The notes under the pieces: generated by a model | What the model was told of the DNA's origin: nothing | What the model saw: the letters and a program-made list of their open reading frames with translations, nothing else | Database searches by the model: none | Program-made: the position numbers and the translations under genes | In this document: in pieces, positions 62,712 through 64,000 of the stretch | Layout: the number at the start of each line of letters is the position of its first letter | Numbering within the stretch: the stretch's first letter is position 1 | NCBI GenBank assembly: GCA_963699805.1 | Contig: CAVOVH010000009.1 | Coordinates: forward strand, 248,001 to 312,000 | Length of the DNA: 64,000 bases | Direction: 5' to 3' | Source of the DNA: JAGTVG01 sp963699805 | Lineage (GTDB): Bacteria; Bacteroidota; Bacteroidia; Cytophagales; Cyclobacteriaceae

Positions 62712-63238
62712 TTGTTTCAAGGTTGGCAAGTTATTGTGTAATGAGTTATTATATGTCCTCACGATAAAGTATGTTATCAAAATTACGCGGATGATCTTCT
62801 GCCGCCACAAAATAAATCACTCCATGTTTTTTACAGAAGGAATAAATTATGTAATATGATTTTTTTAAAATTACATTTCTGATCGATTGCAACGAATTTA
62901 AAAAGATTACATACCATAATCTCTTTCTTGTTGAAATAATGTTTGGCTCCTCGCGGAAAAAATGTCAATATTTGAATTAAAACTTTATCGTATAGCTGGT
63001 TATTAAAATAGATTAATACTCATATCTCTAATTAAATCCCCATTTTCACATTCCCAGTAATACATGATGGAAAATGAATTAAATCTTAACAATAATCACT
63101 GATAGGATAAACAATTTACATAAAAAGAGCACAAGTCGAATATTGAGTTATATTGTTGTTATTCAGCATTTTATTTAGTTTAAATAGTGCCTTTTTCTAC
63201 CCTTTTTTTACCATTCTTTATGCCCTATGTACATTTTT
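62712..63238. other. AT-rich intergenic region
   Basis: About 527 bases between the VOC gene start and the small gene at 63239-63412. It is AT-rich with long A/T runs, and I saw no coding frame, strong hairpin or RNA gene in it. Confidence 0.45.
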
Positions 63239-63412
63239 TCATATTGATGGACGCGCCATCAGCTCTCGTTCAAAATAGACCAGCTCTTTTCGGCCTGCGT
63301 CTTCCTGGATCTTACAATAATAGATCCTTTTAACATAACGCCTGATTACCAATTTCAGGGTCGGATCTATTTTTGAATAGACGACATCACCTTCTTTATA
63401 CTTGTTTTCCAT
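63239..63412 (-). CDS. Small conserved-looking hypothetical protein
   Basis: A 57-residue open frame starting ATG 63412 and ending TGA 63239-63241. It reads as a compact SH3-like basic protein: YKEGDVVYSKIDPTLKLVIR, then RYVKRIYYCKIQEDAGRKEL and VYFERELMARPS. I recall similar short proteins with GDVV and KLV(I/V)RRYV patterns as hypothetical proteins in Bacteroidota, but this is from memory. It lies 39 bases downstream of the cupin gene's stop side on the same strand, suggesting co-transcription. Function unknown. Confidence 0.6.
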   Translation of the reverse strand: MENKYKEGDVVYSKIDPTLKLVIRRYVKRIYYCKIQEDAGRKELVYFERELMARPSI

Positions 63413-63451
63413 GATAATTATTAATCTCGTTATTTGAATAATTATATACCG

Positions 63452-63799
63452 TTAGCTTTCATCCTCATACCCACTTTTTATGATGGTAGATATCATTTTA
63501 AACCTCACATTTGCTTTGATCGTGTTCCGGGTATGGGCGGGGATGATGATTGACTGCCCGCTTACGAGTAAGTTGGATATATCATCAATTACAATTTCAG
63601 CGATCCCATCAATGACCTGAATGAAGGTATCGAAAGGGGAAATTTTTTCTGTTAATGCCTCCCCAGAATCAAATGAAACTGCGCTGACATTGCCCGTTGT
63701 TTTTTTTATAATGGTTTTGATCACTACTGAATTGGGGACATATTCAATGATTTGAATAATGTTAAAAACTTTTGATTTTTTAAATTCAGAAGGATCCAT
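63452..63799 (-). CDS. Small cupin-fold protein
   Basis: About 115 residues from ATG 63799; the frame extends upstream only through a TTG at 63874. It shows a cupin-like strand pattern: ISPFDTFIQVIDGIAEIVID for the first half-barrel with a shortened metal motif and SGQSIIIPAHTRNTIKA for the second, where the His is the likely metal ligand. Only one clear His is seen, so metal binding is doubtful. It lies between a partial gene at the window edge and the small basic protein. The role is unknown. Confidence 0.78.
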   Translation of the reverse strand: MDPSEFKKSKVFNIIQIIEYVPNSVVIKTIIKKTTGNVSAVSFDSGEALTEKISPFDTFIQVIDGIAEIVIDDISNLLVSGQSIIIPAHTRNTIKANVRFKMISTIIKSGYEDES

Positions 63800-63901
63800 T
63801 TGAAATTTGAATAAGAAAATACTTTGAGACGACAAAGAATCACTTTTTAGAGTTCCAGATCTTTTTGTCGCCAACCATGTTATTCATTCATTCGGGAGAG
63901 C

Positions 63902-64000
63902 TTAAAGATTTCCCGGTTGACCGTTTGTAATGATATTAATCACCTCCTCATGTAAATAGTCCGGTCTGTCTCCAATCCTTTTGAACAGGTCGTGTTCTTT
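63902..64000 (-). CDS. C-terminal end of an unidentified protein, cut by the window edge
   Basis: A frame open from the window edge ends with TAA at 63902-63904 and reads KEHDLFKRIGDRPDYLHEEV then INIITNGQPGNL. It is too short to assign. It has the same direction as the cupin gene. Confidence 0.45.
   Translation of the reverse strand, partial: KEHDLFKRIGDRPDYLHEEVINIITNGQPGNL

Noticed and set aside
1..64000. SusC/SusD pair, CRISPR array, tRNA, rRNA, insertion sequence or prophage
   Set aside because: I read for TonB/SusD pairs, regularly spaced repeats, cloverleaf-like sequences and transposase motifs and found none that stand up; the only TonB receptor (58881-61253) has no SusD.

Overview
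The window looks like a chromosomal segment of an environmental, heterotrophic Bacteroidota bacterium. The signs are many lipoprotein and secretion signals of the Bacteroidota type, a CarboxypepD_reg/TonB-dependent receptor, an OmpA protein with PD40-type repeats, a 7TM-AraC regulator, GH97/GH29/GH2/GH30/GH26/GH172 enzymes, a DUF5107-type TPR fragment, and AT-rich intergenic DNA without obvious Shine-Dalgarno sites. No rRNA, tRNA, CRISPR array, prophage or insertion sequence was recognised. TGA ends many intact genes, so the standard bacterial code applies.

Layout. (A) 1-25.1 kb is a long, almost entirely minus-strand glycan-catabolism block: a frameshifted D-aminoacylase-like lipoprotein, a frameshifted GH29 fucosidase, a ChbG/YdjC-type deacetylase, an FG-GAP lipoprotein, two near-identical-size HAD phosphatases, GH97, a feruloyl/PHB-type esterase, two paralogous uncharacterised (alpha/alpha)-barrel enzymes, a DUF1080-like lipoprotein, GH30-like, an inositol-monophosphatase-like protein, a DUF5107 tail and two GH2-type enzymes. 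A plus-strand amidohydrolase and a GNAT-nitrilase fusion interrupt it. It has no SusC/SusD pair. (B) 25.4-40.2 kb is mixed: DUF1801, GNAT, a DUF481 outer-membrane protein, a small membrane protein/Xre regulator pair, MscL, GH172, two methyltransferases (one cut off from its signal peptide by a TGA), a second GH29, an M28 peptidase, a PQQ-propeller protein, an MBL-fold enzyme and a periplasmic rhodanese. (C) 40.3-49.1 kb holds the most unusual locus: a tight minus-strand operon of a lysine 2,3-aminomutase-type radical SAM enzyme, a GNAT-histone deacetylase fusion, two Ddl-like ATP-grasp ligases and a GNAT. (D) 49.2-52.0 kb is a carotenoid operon (desaturase, CruF-like protein, lycopene cyclase). 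(E) 52.2-57.2 kb has a ferritin-like DUF2202 protein, a mannan pair (GH26 plus AGE/cellobiose 2-epimerase) and an OmpA/PD40 protein. (F) 57.3-62.0 kb is an AraC regulator, TonB receptor and GIN-domain lipoprotein module. (G) 62.3-64 kb holds small proteins.

Together the genes describe a cell that breaks down complex, probably fucose-, galactose- and mannose-containing polysaccharides outside the cytoplasm. The KamA/ATP-grasp operon is the best candidate for an undescribed pathway; I infer that it makes and remodels a beta-lysine-containing small molecule or peptide, perhaps an osmolyte or a cell-envelope modification. Several genes carry single-base disruptions, which may be real decay or assembly indels. 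All assignments come from reading the sequence and from family knowledge; no searches were run.
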